A stretch of 64,000 nt of DNA, from positions 33,915,683 through 33,979,682 of the forward strand of contig OZ024737.1 in the NCBI GenBank assembly GCA_964016875.1, in the 5' to 3' direction. Positions 13,417-23,793 of the stretch are shown here, in pieces. Origin of the DNA: Fallopia convolvulus (lineage: Eukaryota; Streptophyta; Magnoliopsida; Caryophyllales; Polygonaceae). The notes beneath the pieces were generated by a model, which ran no database searches, was not told the origin of the DNA, and worked only from the letters and a program-made list of their open reading frames with translations. Position 1 is the stretch's first letter. The number at the start of each line of letters is the position of its first letter. A program made the position numbers and the translations under genes.

Positions 13417-14598
13417 TATACTGATACGAGCCCGGTGTGGACAGCATATCGAACCCTTGTTGGTTAAGGGGTTTGAGCCTAATCCGATGTGGACTCCGAC
13501 TCGGAATAAACGTGGTTGGTTGCCACGGGTTGAGACGCACCCGATGTGAGATTGACTCGATAAACGTGGTTGGTAGTTACGGGAAGAATGAAAGATAAAT
13601 TTAGGATAAAGAAATATTTTCTTGATTTATTGATTGATTTGATAACAACTTATGAGTATTTATAATACTCTAATATCTCGCTAACAAGAAATCCTAATTG
13701 CTGAAATTAAAAGATAACGTTCCTTAATTAAAGGATAAAATCGAATCGCTAAATAGAAGGAAACAAAATATTCTAAATAAGACCTAATATAACTAATTAT
13801 TCTAATATATTTTTCTAGCATAATTATCGTGTATCAATTCTCCCCCGTTGAGAATCGACTTGTCCTCAAGTCGGAAATTAGGAGGAGACTCATGAAACGA
13901 ATCTTGGAGTTTAATCTGCCAGGGTCCCATGGCACATGTATCAGCGCTTGATTCCGCATCCTAAACTCAAAGTGTTGTGGACCCCCATGGACACGAAGAA
14001 GACATGGACTCAGATCGAACTCCGCGACAGAGGTCTTGGACATGATACCGAGTCGATTCCGGTCTCCCTGTGGTGAATCAGACATCGAAAAAGAAGTTCC
14101 CGAGCCCAAAACTTTTGGAAAATGCGGCGGCAGCATGCGCGGATAGGCAGCATGCGCAAAACATGGGACTGGGTCGGTAACGACCTCCGCCGAATCGGTA
14201 CCGAGGACAAGAGTGGTGGCCGCGGACGCGTAATCGGTCCCCCGGGCACGGGATCTGTCGCCGCGGGCGCGGGATCGGTCGCCGCGGGTGGGGGATCTGT
14301 TTCCGCGGGTGCGGGGTCGTTGACCGTGGGGTTTCGCTGCGACGCGGTCGCATCTTCGAAAGGAATGTCCATGATGAAAAAAAATAGATCTGTCCGACGA
14401 CGTTGAACCTCTAGCGCCTGGCGAGTTTTACGGATCTCCATCTGTAGATTTTGAAAAAGTACTCGGATCTCAATAAAAGTACCAGTTGATGCGAAAATGC
14501 GACCTAATATAACTAATTATTCTAATGAAAGAAGGGCAAATACTACCAAATAAGACCTAATATAACTAATTATTCTAATATATTTTTCTATCATATAC
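13417..14598 (-). mobile_element. Compact non-autonomous LTR retrotransposon (element A)
   Basis: The element is 13422-14593 (1,172 bp) flanked by TATAC on both sides (13417-13421 and 14594-14598). Orientation is minus. The 5' LTR is 14593-14487, followed after 2 bp by a PBS beginning TGGTACTTTTATTG (complement of 14471-14484). A Pro/Ala-rich reading frame comes next, then a sequence coding LEDKSILNGGE just before a polypurine tract (plus 13837-13848). The 3' LTR is 13836-13422 and starts TGATAC. The LEDK-type tail is what usually ends Ty3/gypsy polyproteins. The LTRs are very unequal (107 and 415 bp), so one has a large internal deletion. No protease, RT or integrase is present. Confidence 0.85.
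14010..14441 (-). CDS. Pro/Ala-rich open frame of LTR element A
   Basis: This 143-residue frame occupies the position where gag would start, 45 nt after the PBS. Its centre is a repeat of PAATDPAP-like units. I recognise no capsid or zinc-knuckle motif. A similar T/P/A-rich linker appears in the reading frame of element B (24454-25050), which suggests a shared remnant of a gag hinge. It is probably not a host gene. Whether it is translated is unknown. Confidence 0.4.
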   Translation of the reverse strand: MEIRKTRQALEVQRRRTDLFFFIMDIPFEDATASQRNPTVNDPAPAETDPPPAATDPAPAATDPVPGGPITRPRPPLLSSVPIRRRSLPTQSHVLRMLPIRACCRRIFQKFWARELLFRCLIHHRETGIDSVSCPRPLSRSSI

Positions 14599-15132
14599 AT
14601 ATATAACAAGTTGACTTCCCAGTCGTACACAATCATTGACATTCTTTGTTTGATTGTTTCCTTATAGGAAATTTTTTGTTTTTTTTGATCGGGGGAGATT
14701 TTAGGTTAGCCCCGAGAATTTGAGACTAGTCAAAAATATTTGTTACTGATAAAAATTATTTTTACAATTCTAAGATTGAGAAGCAAGGATATTGCCAAAT
14801 GTCCGGAGGAAGGAGAAATATAGTGTTGAAGTCTAACATAAGCTCAATTGAACGAATTGAACTGATCGGACGAATAATTTTTTTTTTTCATTTATGTCCG
14901 GTTTGCATCTAGTCTTAAATTACATGCTAAAAATACCAACAAGCATGTAGCGTAGTGGGAGGGGCTACGCTTCCCTTTGCTGAGGTCGAGGATTCGATTC
15001 TCAGTGGAGGAGAAATGAAACTCGAACAACAAATTATCTACATATTTAAAAAATAAAATCAAAATATAGATTTTATATGATTTTTTTACGAGGGATTTAT
15101 ATTTGCATAATATATCCTATATTAGGTTTGTA
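14599..15132. other. Intergenic with a tRNA-like SINE trace
   Basis: AT-rich sequence between LTR element A and the Helitrons. It holds the SINE-like segment described separately at 14944-15060 and nothing else that I can identify. Confidence 0.5.
14944..15060 (+). mobile_element. Possible tRNA-derived SINE
   Basis: TAGCGTAGTGGG at about 14948 fits the RNA polymerase III A box. GGATTCGATTCTC at about 14989 is close to the B box, with normal tRNA spacing. An A-rich tail follows near 15045. I could not define target duplications, so the limits are approximate. Confidence 0.5.
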
Positions 15133-17590
15133 CTAGCGTAGTTTCCCGCGCCCTGCGCGGATTTTCTTAAAATTTTTAATTAAATTTATATGAAAAATAA
15201 TCGCTTTACGTAATAATTTCCACAAATATATATCTATTATTATACACAAAATTTAATTTATCAATGGAAAAGGAGGTGGCTAAATAGCTAAACTCTTATA
15301 TAATAAAAAAAATAGTTTGAAAAATTAGTTGAAAATAAAAAGACTCGGTTCAAACCACATATTTTTATAGTTTGAACCATAAATTATCGATAATTCTAGT
15401 ATAAATTATCACTAATGGTGTATGTTTTTTACAGATATCTTCAAAGCATATAATTTTTTATAATTCTAATAATTGTTAAGCAATAAATTATTTCTATAAA
15501 ATATCCCTAAAGATAAAAATAATTTTATAAAAGGATAGCAAAAGATTTTATAGTTTGAACCAAATCTTAATTTTTATAAAAATACGTTTGCTAAAAAACA
15601 TTAAAATATGGAAGCAAAAGATTTTATAGTTTGAACCAAATCTTCACTTTTAAAAAAATACCTTTGGTAAAAAATTATTAAAATATCCCAAAATTTCAAT
15701 TTTCAAGAATTTCATAATATCTCTTAGTAGTTAGTAGTAGTTTTAGAGAGTATTACTTAGAAAATTTTTACTCGAAATTAAAATTTAGAAGGTAGGATAT
15801 TTTGTAAATTAAGGTAACTAAATACTCTATCTTAATTAATTAAATATATATTAACACCTTATCTATAAAGTACAATAAAAAAACAAGTAAATCAGAATGA
15901 TAAAACATATTAAAGTACAAATATCGGTATTGGAAATTTGAACGAAGTCTTCATTGTTAAGTAATTTGAACAAATTATTTCAGAATAGAATCTTATATAA
16001 AATATCTCTATTGATAAAAATATTTCATTGAAAAATAGAAAAAGATTTTGTAAATTTGAACAAAATCTTCATTTTTTTCAAAAATATCATTACTACAAAA
16101 ATCTTATACCCCAAATCTTCAATTTTAAAGAAAATTCATAATATCTATGACTATAAGTAGTACTTTTAAAAAGTTTACAAAGTACAATTTTTCTCAAAAT
16201 TAAGGCTGAAAAAGGTAGAATATTTGTAAATTAAGGTAATTTTGGGTTTACTTAAGCAAATTAAATTAATTGTAGACTATGATGAATTAATTTAAAAATT
16301 CAAACCATATACTCAAAAATCCTCTACAATTTCAAGTACTTTTTAAATGGAATAAAATTTGAATTTTGAAAATTCTTTAATAGTAAAATTGCACTAAAAT
16401 CAATATTGTTAGTGAGTTGAATAAAATAATATATATGAATATCCAATGGCTTAGCAATTGATAGAGTATAAGTTCGAAACAAAATTAAATAAAAAAAATT
16501 AACTTTAATAATATTTTATAATTGATAAAATTACGTAATTTTTTTTATTAATATTTAAATGATTAATAGATTACCTGGCCACCACCATCATTTCTATTTT
16601 TAAATAAAATAGTAAACTATCAAAGCTAATCTAGTGGTAAAAAAACACCGTAATTTTTTTATATTTAAATTAACTAAATTAAATATGCTAGAAATTTCCA
16701 AAACTACAAATTGGATTTTTTTCCAAAACATTGGATGATATGAAAACTTCCAAACATAATATTTGAATTCGTAAGATTTTTTTTCAAAATTACCAATTTA
16801 TTTGTATAATTTATATGGATTAATGAGGAGATGACATGTGTCCAAATCTGATGTGGCGCATTTTAGGAATGACATATGGAAAAAGATGATGTGACTCAAC
16901 GTGGAGGCTCCAAACCTTATTGCTTTTATATATACTAGTTCTCCCCGTCGTGCCATGCACGACTATGACTCGATATTTTTTAGATATGCTATAAAAAGAT
17001 ATTAATAAATAAAAAATATAATATAAAATTTAATGTAAGGAATTTATTGATCGTAATATGTATAAAAATTATTTTGTTTTTTAAATCAAATAAAACAAAT
17101 TAAATTTAGATTATTAAGTTTAAATAATGAGAATAATATATACAATGCTCGTAAAATGTTATGATAAATTTTTAAATAATGAGAATAATATATACAATGC
17201 TCATAAAATGTTATGGTAAATTTTCAAATTGTGAGTTGCAATAAAAGGAATGTATTTTGATCAAATTTCTCATAAGGAAGTATTTTGATTAAAAAAATCA
17301 TAGATTTATCATAATATATAGACCTATAATTATCTATTTATATAAAATATTTTTTATAAGGAAACCATTTTTTTGTCATTATAGTTAAATATGACATGTA
17401 AGTGACGGGGTGAAAATAATACGATGTGGTATATAATGTGTCAAAAATTACATGACATGGCTTGAGGAAAAGGCGACACGTGACAAAATCCGATGTGGCG
17501 CATTCTAGAAGCGACATGTGGAAAAATCTGACGTGGCGCAACGTGGAGACTCCAGACCTTATTGTTTTTATATATATAGTAGAGAGTAGA
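15133..17590 (-). mobile_element. Helitron (outer copy), interrupted by a second Helitron
   Basis: Read on the minus strand, the 3' end has a GC hairpin (plus 15146-15160, arms CCGCGC/GCGCGG, loop CCT) about 10 bp before CTAG followed by T (15133-15136, T at 15132). The 5' part starts TATATATAAAAGC at 16934. Adding the TCTAC found on the far side of the inner element (17590-17586) gives the usual Helitron start TCTACTATATATAAAA. There is no Rep/helicase coding sequence, so it is non-autonomous. The interior is very AT-rich with two diverged copies of a roughly 300-bp segment (about 15540-15820 and 15940-16240). Confidence 0.75.
16935..17585 (-). mobile_element. Helitron (inner copy) nested in the first
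   Basis: Minus-strand 5' end TCTCTACTATATATATAAAA begins at 17585. The 3' end has a hairpin with 7-bp arms GTCGTGC/GCACGAC at 16947-16963, then GGGGAGAACTAG ending at 16935 and followed by T. No coding capacity is present. Near 17118-17228 there is a tandem duplication of about 62 bp. Its first 50 bp resemble the start of the outer copy, so the two belong to one family. Confidence 0.78.
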
Positions 17591-18396
17591 TTTATGCCTT
17601 AATTAATTCCATATTTTTAATTGCCAGCATGATCTTCCCCTACGTTTTCTCCTTTGTCGCTCTTGTCTCCTCCTTCCCTCCCTCTCCGGCTCTCTCACGA
17701 CTCTCTCCTTCCAACTATTGCGTTCCTTTTCATTAGCATCGTCGACAATAGTTAACAATATTTTCATCATGACTATGTGATCAAATTTAACTTCCCACAA
17801 CCGTTACATCAATAGATAAAATTAGGATTTATCAATGGGTTGAAATTTATTTATTTCAATGTCATCAAGGAGAAGGTTGTCGATGTAAACTATTTAGTCA
17901 ATTATAGTACATTTTTTCATATATGTAAGATCAAATATTCAATACAAGTCTTTACATATTGTGTTGTAATACATTTTTACATACAATTAGTTTGCAGGAT
18001 TACAAATTATTGTGACGTTAATTAGAGTTAGTATTTTGCTCGTGTTCTTGTATGAATTTAAACTATTTACTTTGTCTTTCTCGTCAATTTCGCCGCCAAA
18101 TTTGTTGTTCTTATTCGATATATATTTTAGAGTTGTCCTTGTATATTACATAAATCCAAATTATACAATTATTACCCATACATGGTGCATGTCTGTGAAA
18201 GGCTTTCCGCATCAAAGAGAGGCAAATGAAAGGCTTTCATAAACATTGAAAAATTGAAAGATACCACATTGAAAATATGAAAGAGTTACTCCTTCTATTA
18301 CCAATTAGTTTTTAAGATGAACATGTAAACTTATATGCTAAGCCCATAATGCGGTTATATCCCATATTGTATATTGGCCCTTAACAATGTCTTAAA
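17591..18396. other. Intergenic downstream of the UGT gene
   Basis: AT-rich sequence containing the presumed 3' UTR of the UGT gene at its right end. A CT-rich patch lies at about 17635-17710. Open frames are short and unrecognised. Confidence 0.5.
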
Positions 18397-19794
18397 CTAT
18401 TTATCAAATGACTTCTTTATCCCAAACTCGTTAAGAAGATCTTCCAAGTCACACCAGGAGGATCCACTCACATCCATCGCCTTCCTAGCGGCTTCAGCCA
18501 GCTCCTCCGCCTTCTTCCTCGCCTTCTCCGCCAGCTCACCTTCCATCAACTGCCTAACCGCCTTCTCAACCGCTCCGGCCTTCACCGACCCATCACAAGT
18601 CTCCACTTCTACTCCCATCCCCATATCCTCCACAACCATCCTTGCATTCAAGTGTTGCTCCACCATCATTGGCCACGCGACTATTGGCACGCCTGCGCAC
18701 GTGCTCTCCATCACCGAATTCCACCCACAATGGCTCATGAATCCTTGGACAGCTTTGTGCCCAAGGATTGCTCTTTGGTCAACCCAATCTCTCACCACAA
18801 GACCTCTAATATCATCATTATTGTTGACTCTTTGTGTGAGCCCATCAACGATTTCCTCTTGTTCTTCAGAATTCAGCCTCACCACCCACAAGAAATTGAC
18901 CCCTGATCTCTCTAACCCAATTGAGATCTCCTTCAATTGCTCACTTGATACCTCAGCTTGGGTTCCAAATGCCACGTACAATACCTTCTTCTCCAGTACT
19001 TGCATTTGATCCATCCACTGCATCCAAATGGGCTTTTCATGGGCTTCCTTTTTATCTGGGCCGGCCAAGCAAAGGGGCCCAATACTCCAAGCTTTCGGCC
19101 CATTATTACCATTCCAGTAATCAACGAAGGGCTTTTCAAGCTCATAGAAGCTGTTAAACAACATCCCATGGCTTGAACCTTCGGAAATAATCATCTCCGT
19201 GATGAAATCCCAAAGCGGGCCGGTCGGGTCGGGCATGTTAAATGGGTAAGGCAATCGGCTTCTAGTGAGCTTGATCCAGGGGAATTCAGGAACGGGCACG
19301 GGCACGTCACCGGGCCCGGTGAAAAGCCCAACCCGGCGCCAAACCCTTGGAAGGATCAATGAGGAGTAATTCATGCCGTAGAAAATGAATCTTGGGATGT
19401 TGAGTTTGTTGGCTGATTGGAGTGTCCATGGAAGGAAGCCGTCGGAGACGAGGAAGTTGACGTTGGAGAAGCCGCGGAGGGCGGTTTCGAAGCCCGGTTG
19501 GAGGAGCTCAGTGGAGGCGGCGAAGGTGGGGAAGAGTGACATGGAAGGGAGGTTGTCGGTGCTTTCGACGTCGGGTATTGGGGCGTTGGCGGGAAAAGGG
19601 AGGGATATGATGGCGAGTTTGGGGGTTGAAACGGCGTCGTTTTGGAGGAGGAAGGAGGAAATGAAGAGGCGGTTGGCGGGAGTGGTGAAGATGGTGACGG
19701 TGATGTGGCGGCGGCGGAGGAGGTGGGAGAGGTGGAGGAGTGGGACGGTGTGGCCTTTGGACATGAAAGGGAAGATCACCACGTGAGGTTCCAT
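18397..19794 (-). CDS. UDP-glycosyltransferase, UGT90A-like
   Basis: A family 1 glycosyltransferase (GT1) that moves a sugar, most likely glucose, from UDP-sugar to a small-molecule acceptor in the cytosol; the acceptor cannot be inferred. The gene is one uninterrupted exon of 465 codons, normal for the family. I chose the ATG at 19794. It begins MEPHVVIFPFMSKGHTVPLL, the typical N-terminus with the catalytic His in SKGHTVP. The longer open frame to 19914 adds 40 residues unlike the family. The 44-residue PSPG box runs from WVDQ through the HCGWNS core to EQ. Its last residue is Gln, which usually favours UDP-glucose. The SKGHT motif and PSPG wording are closest to UGT90A as I recall it. No damage is seen. 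Confidence 0.93.
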   Translation of the reverse strand: MEPHVVIFPFMSKGHTVPLLHLSHLLRRRHITVTIFTTPANRLFISSFLLQNDAVSTPKLAIISLPFPANAPIPDVESTDNLPSMSLFPTFAASTELLQPGFETALRGFSNVNFLVSDGFLPWTLQSANKLNIPRFIFYGMNYSSLILPRVWRRVGLFTGPGDVPVPVPEFPWIKLTRSRLPYPFNMPDPTGPLWDFITEMIISEGSSHGMLFNSFYELEKPFVDYWNGNNGPKAWSIGPLCLAGPDKKEAHEKPIWMQWMDQMQVLEKKVLYVAFGTQAEVSSEQLKEISIGLERSGVNFLWVVRLNSEEQEEIVDGLTQRVNNNDDIRGLVVRDWVDQRAILGHKAVQGFMSHCGWNSVMESTCAGVPIVAWPMMVEQHLNARMVVEDMGMGVEVETCDGSVKAGAVEKAVRQLMEGELAEKARKKAEELAEAARKAMDVSGSSWCDLEDLLNEFGIKKSFDK

Positions 19795-20282
19795 TTGGAG
19801 TTTTAGTTTGATGTGTTTATGAGATTTTTTTGGGGCTGTTTTGAAGGTGAAAGGATATGGAATTAGTTTAGTTGTATTATTACATGGAAGCCGGGAAGGG
19901 AAGTATAATGACAAATCTAACGTGACGGAATCATATTAGGCCGGTCTATCAGATTTGGAATGGCAAACCATTGTTTAGGCAAAAAAAATATCAGAAATGC
20001 GAGTATTATATTGGATTGTGTTCGATTGCGTGAATTAAAAAAAAATACACATGTATAATTAAAGATTTGAAGTTGATCGGCACGCTTGACCTAATCGATA
20101 ATATATGTACATGTATGTATGTAGGCAGGCGTTATGCACATGTATAACTAGGCTAGTACATATGTACAATCCTGCACATGTATAACTAGGCTAGTACATA
20201 TGTACAATTTTCTGCGCACTATATATAATTCCTCCATTATTCACTCAATTATAAATATAGTTACGGAGGTATGAGCGAAAAA
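19795..20282. other. Upstream region of the UGT gene
   Basis: This stretch should contain the UGT promoter, but no convincing TATA box stands out. It carries an exact 38-bp tandem repeat at 20136-20211. At 20255-20270 lies one copy of a 16-bp phrase that is repeated on the other side of the neighbouring Helitron. Confidence 0.5.
20136..20211. repeat. 38-bp tandem duplication
   Basis: Units 20136-20173 and 20174-20211 are nearly identical and contain GCACATGTATAACTAGGC. They lie about 340 bp upstream of the UGT start codon. Confidence 0.85.
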
Positions 20283-21157
20283 TCTATTACTAATAAGTAA
20301 AGCTAGAGCAATTTCTGTCACTACGTTGCGCCACATCACTCCTTTATTAAAATAATAATTTCAAATAGTTGATTATGCAAAAAAATTATCTCCAACTAAA
20401 CATAAAGATAAAATAATATTTGTAAAAAATTATTCCCAAATAAATATAAAGATAAAATAATGTTAGTAGATTTAACCAAAATAGATTAAAAAATATTATA
20501 TTTATTATATTTGTAAGAGATACATTAAAAAAAGATAAGAAAAAATATGTACTTGATCACATATATATTTTTGGAATAAAAAAACCATATCTATCCATAA
20601 CTATATATTAAAGTTGTAATTTTTCTACCCACCACATTAATTCTGGCCCCACCTTATATTACAAAAATTATTTATATTTTTTTCAATTAAATTCCTTTCT
20701 ATTTATTCATGTGGAAAAAATTTAATTTTAATTTTAATTAAAAATTACAAAAATTATTTATCTTTATATTTTTATCTATTTAGAAAAAAAAATTTATCTT
20801 AAATCAAACTTTGATAAAATTTAAAAATTTAAAATATCTATATAATTTCTTTCCTAAATTAAATTTTTATTAAAAAAATTATGTTATATTTTCCTTTATT
20901 TATTTTTTATTTTTTTATGTAAATATAGAAGATTTTTTATTTTTAAAAAGTCTATATTTTTTTTTATCTTTTCTTATTAACTATCTTTTAACTTTTTTTT
21001 GAAAAGATTTTTAAAGCATTGAATTTGATTAATTTTTTTAAGAATTTACATTATTTCTGCCTTATTTTTTTTTATATTTACTAAATTAATATCATATTTA
21101 TAATATATCTAAAAATTGATGAGTTGTAGTAGTGCATGACACGACGGGTTCAACTAA
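20283..21157 (+). mobile_element. Non-autonomous Helitron (third copy)
   Basis: The 5' end is TCTATTACTAATAAGTAAAG. The 3' end contains AGTGCATGACACGACGGG before CAACTAA followed by T, matching in layout and wording the 3' end of the Helitron at 16935. The region following the 5' end shares TACGTTGCGCCAC with the same family. No coding sequence is present. The element is flanked by a 16-bp direct repeat (20255-20270 and 21157-21172), which is not expected for Helitron insertion. Confidence 0.68.
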
Positions 21158-21548
21158 TATAGTTACGGAGGTGGTGGTGTTTACCTAAATTCGTAGCTCC
21201 AAATAAATTCCTGCATGATTCAGAAAGTCCACTCCGTACGTGATCGAGATCTGACAAAAATAATATTGATGAGCTACATGACTTAAAACAAAGTTAAATT
21301 TTTTTTTTGGTCGAATACAAAGTTAAATTTATTAGTATAACTCTAATATGGAAAAATTGCTCCACCCGATTATAGCTCATTACAATTGTCATATAACGAA
21401 AGTTATTTTGTGGATGTCAAATACTAGTACGTTAAGTGCTAGCTACTAGCTGCGCCATGTCAACATTTGACCCAACATATTGAATATATTTTTTTGTAAG
21501 TTTTTTTTATTGATTTATAACCGACATGACGTACATGTAAATAATATA
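21158..21548. other. Intergenic, no gene seen
   Basis: Short AT-rich spacer between the Helitron and a poly(A) retroelement. It contains a phrase at about 21195-21235 (TAGCTCCAAATA, then an AAAGTCCACTC-like string) that echoes 13185-13235, so a diverged duplicated segment is likely. Confidence 0.45.
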
Positions 21549-22045
21549 GTACTTGGTGGAGCTTTGGTTTTTGGGTTTTTTTGGCCTTTTGGACTTTGTT
21601 GTCCTCTTTGTTTGGTGTTTGTTTGTTTGTTTTTGTTTTCAGGTTTGACCCGGTTAAGGTTTGTATAACTCCGAGATTTGGAGCTGGAATTGGGTACGAT
21701 TTGCTTGTGATTGGCGAGGTCGTTTGGACGTTTTCGTGACTGCTGAAGATCCTTCATTCCGGTGGAGGCAACGTCAGTAGTCCAATTCATCTTACCAGAT
21801 TTGTCCGCTTTGACCCGAATGCTAAAGACGATAGTTTCCTTTAGCCCCTCACACTCCTCACTACCCTATTCGTTCTAGTTCTAGTGTTTCGTCAGTTGTA
21901 CATGCTTTACATGTTGTGTTTAGTTGTTTATGTCCTCTCTAGCCGGTGTCTGGCTGCCGTGTTCACGGCCTCTCGGTTCTACCGGGCATGTCCGGTAAAT
22001 CGAAACCTTACCTAATCAAAAAAAAATATAGATATAAATAATATA
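21538..22045 (+). mobile_element. Short poly(A) non-LTR retroelement with 11-bp target duplication
   Basis: The body is 21549-22034. TAAATAATATA lies on both sides (21538-21548 and 22035-22045), and the body ends in a poly-A stretch at 22018-22026. The 3' part (CGGCCTCTCGGTTCTACCGG...) resembles the segment near 44000-44040, so both derive from one family. No RT motif remains, so it is either a 5'-truncated LINE or a SINE-like relic. The target duplication is AT-only and could be chance. Confidence 0.6.
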
Positions 22046-22784
22046 AATGTGAAAGTCCGTGGTTCGGTATATAGATAAACTGGGGACGTGTCGGTACGAG
22101 CGCACATGTACAGATGGACCTAGTACATAAGAACATGAAGTCCATCCTAAAACCAATTGACAATAAAAGGATTAATCTAATGACATATATACTAAGCACA
22201 TGAGTTCCACCCTAAAACCAATTGACAATAAAAGAATTAATCCAATAATATATATACTAGGCTTGATATATATTTTAAATGTGGTATAGGTTATTATTCT
22301 CAACAATAAATCATAAAAAATGCAGGACTTTAGAAAATAAAATCATAATAATCAATTTCGACGTATTCTCTCTCACCATTTTACATCTACAAATTTCTAT
22401 GTTAAATAACTTGATCTAAGAAGAATTGACTTGTATTTATGTATTTAGGTGCATATTGTCATTTTCAACCTTAGAATAACAATATTATATCACTACAATG
22501 TTACGTTTAATTTATATTTTGCACATATATTAAGAGGTCCTTTGGATGACATATTATATCACCCCCGACACTCTTTATTAGTTGGATGAATTAAATGTTG
22601 AAAGAAATCAATTGAACAGCTCATTCATTCAATTATTCGTGCTCATCAACGGCTCTGTGATGATATTATTTTATTGTTACTTGTTTATAGGAATTCAAAT
22701 ACCTAGCTCCTCAACCATATCATAAAATTGTAGGAAAAAGTGATTAAAGTTAGGTTAAGGAGAATAGTTATAATATCGGACAAC
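22046..22784. other. Intergenic with a 70-bp tandem duplication
   Basis: Two diverged copies of an approximately 68-bp segment (22130-22198 and 22199-22262) both contain CCTAAAACCAATTGACAAT. The rest is AT-rich and unrecognised. Confidence 0.5.
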
Positions 22785-23793
22785 CAATTCGATTTTATGT
22801 CAGGGCGGTCTTCCATAGAAACTATTCACTTGATCAGAAGGTTGATAGAGACATACAGAGAGGAGAAAAAACCTGCACATGATTTTTATTGATTTGGAAA
22901 AAATTTATAACTGGTCGCGGGTGCCTAGAGAGTTGTTGTGGAGGTGTTTGGAGGCGAGAGAGGTTTTAGGAAGAGGGAGATCTAAAAAGAGGTACCGTGG
23001 TGTATGCTTTTCACTGACGACATAGTGTTGGTAGACGAGTCTAGGGAGGGAGATTGCGGAAAGCTAGAATCATAGAGAGAGAAACTCGAAACATAGGATT
23101 TTAAGTTGAGTCAGACTAAGAAAGAGTATGTAAAGTTTAAGTTCGGCCAGGAGGTGGAGCCAGATGAAGAAGTACGTTTGGGGGGAGAGGTCATAGCGAA
23201 AAAGGAGATGTTCAGATACCTAGGCTCAATTGTGCAGAGTGATGGGAGCGTCGAGGAGGAAATTAGACATAGAATACAGAGAGGTTGGCAGAAGTGGCGG
23301 GGTGTGTTTGGAGTGTTGTGTATAGAAAGGTCCCACTCAAGCTTAAGGGCAAGTTGTACAAGATGGTGGTTAGACCACCCATACTTTACGGGGCGGAATG
23401 TTGGCCGACTACTAAGGCGCAAGAGCATAAACTGATGGTAGCAGAGATGAGGATGCTAAGGTGGATGTGCGGGCACACAATATTGGATAGGATTACGAAT
23501 GAAGTGATCAGGAGCAAGGTGGGAGTGGCTAGTTTAGGTGAAAAGCTTAGAGAATCGAGGCTCAGATGGTTCGGGCACATACAGAGGAGACCATCAGATG
23601 CACCGGTTCGGAGAATCGAAGGGTTGATCGCTAGCGATTTTCGCAGGGAAAGGGGCAGGCCGAAGAAGAGTTGGAAGGAAGTCATAAAACAAGATCTTAC
23701 CTTTCTAGCAGTCTCATCAGATATGACTTTGTGTAGAGAGAAATTGTGGGAGAAGATCATAATGGTTGAGCGGTAGTGGGGAAGATCTAGAGG
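22785..23793 (+). pseudogene. RTE-type LINE reverse transcriptase, 5' part of an interrupted copy
   Basis: The conceptual translation carries plant RTE-type LINE landmarks. These are a QFDFMSGRS-like segment near 22800 and the catalytic FTDDIV (usual F/YADD) at about 23007. Then come RYLGSIVQSDG at 23215, YGAECWP at 23390, RMLRWMCGHT at 23455 and RGRPKKSWKEV at 23655. Several frame changes and a stop are present. About 60 residues are missing between the LEAR segment (about 22955) and the DD motif, so RT cannot be functional. The copy is 5'-truncated. At 23794 it is cut by the LTR element, and its 3' tail resumes at 25585. Confidence 0.85.

Noticed and set aside
13834..14406. Overlapping basic open frames on both strands in element A
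   Set aside because: Only the frame placed after the PBS is plausible; the others are shadows of its repeat.
14944..15020. Functional tRNA gene
   Set aside because: A and B boxes are present, but no acceptor stem pairing or anticodon loop can be drawn; a SINE relic fits better.
18374..19786. Long open frames opposite to the UGT gene (211, 133 and 84 codons)
   Set aside because: They are antisense shadows of a strongly coding GC-rich exon and have no recognisable features.
19795..19914. Upstream in-frame Met extending the UGT by 40 residues
   Set aside because: The added residues do not resemble the family, and the N-terminus at 19794 fits it exactly.
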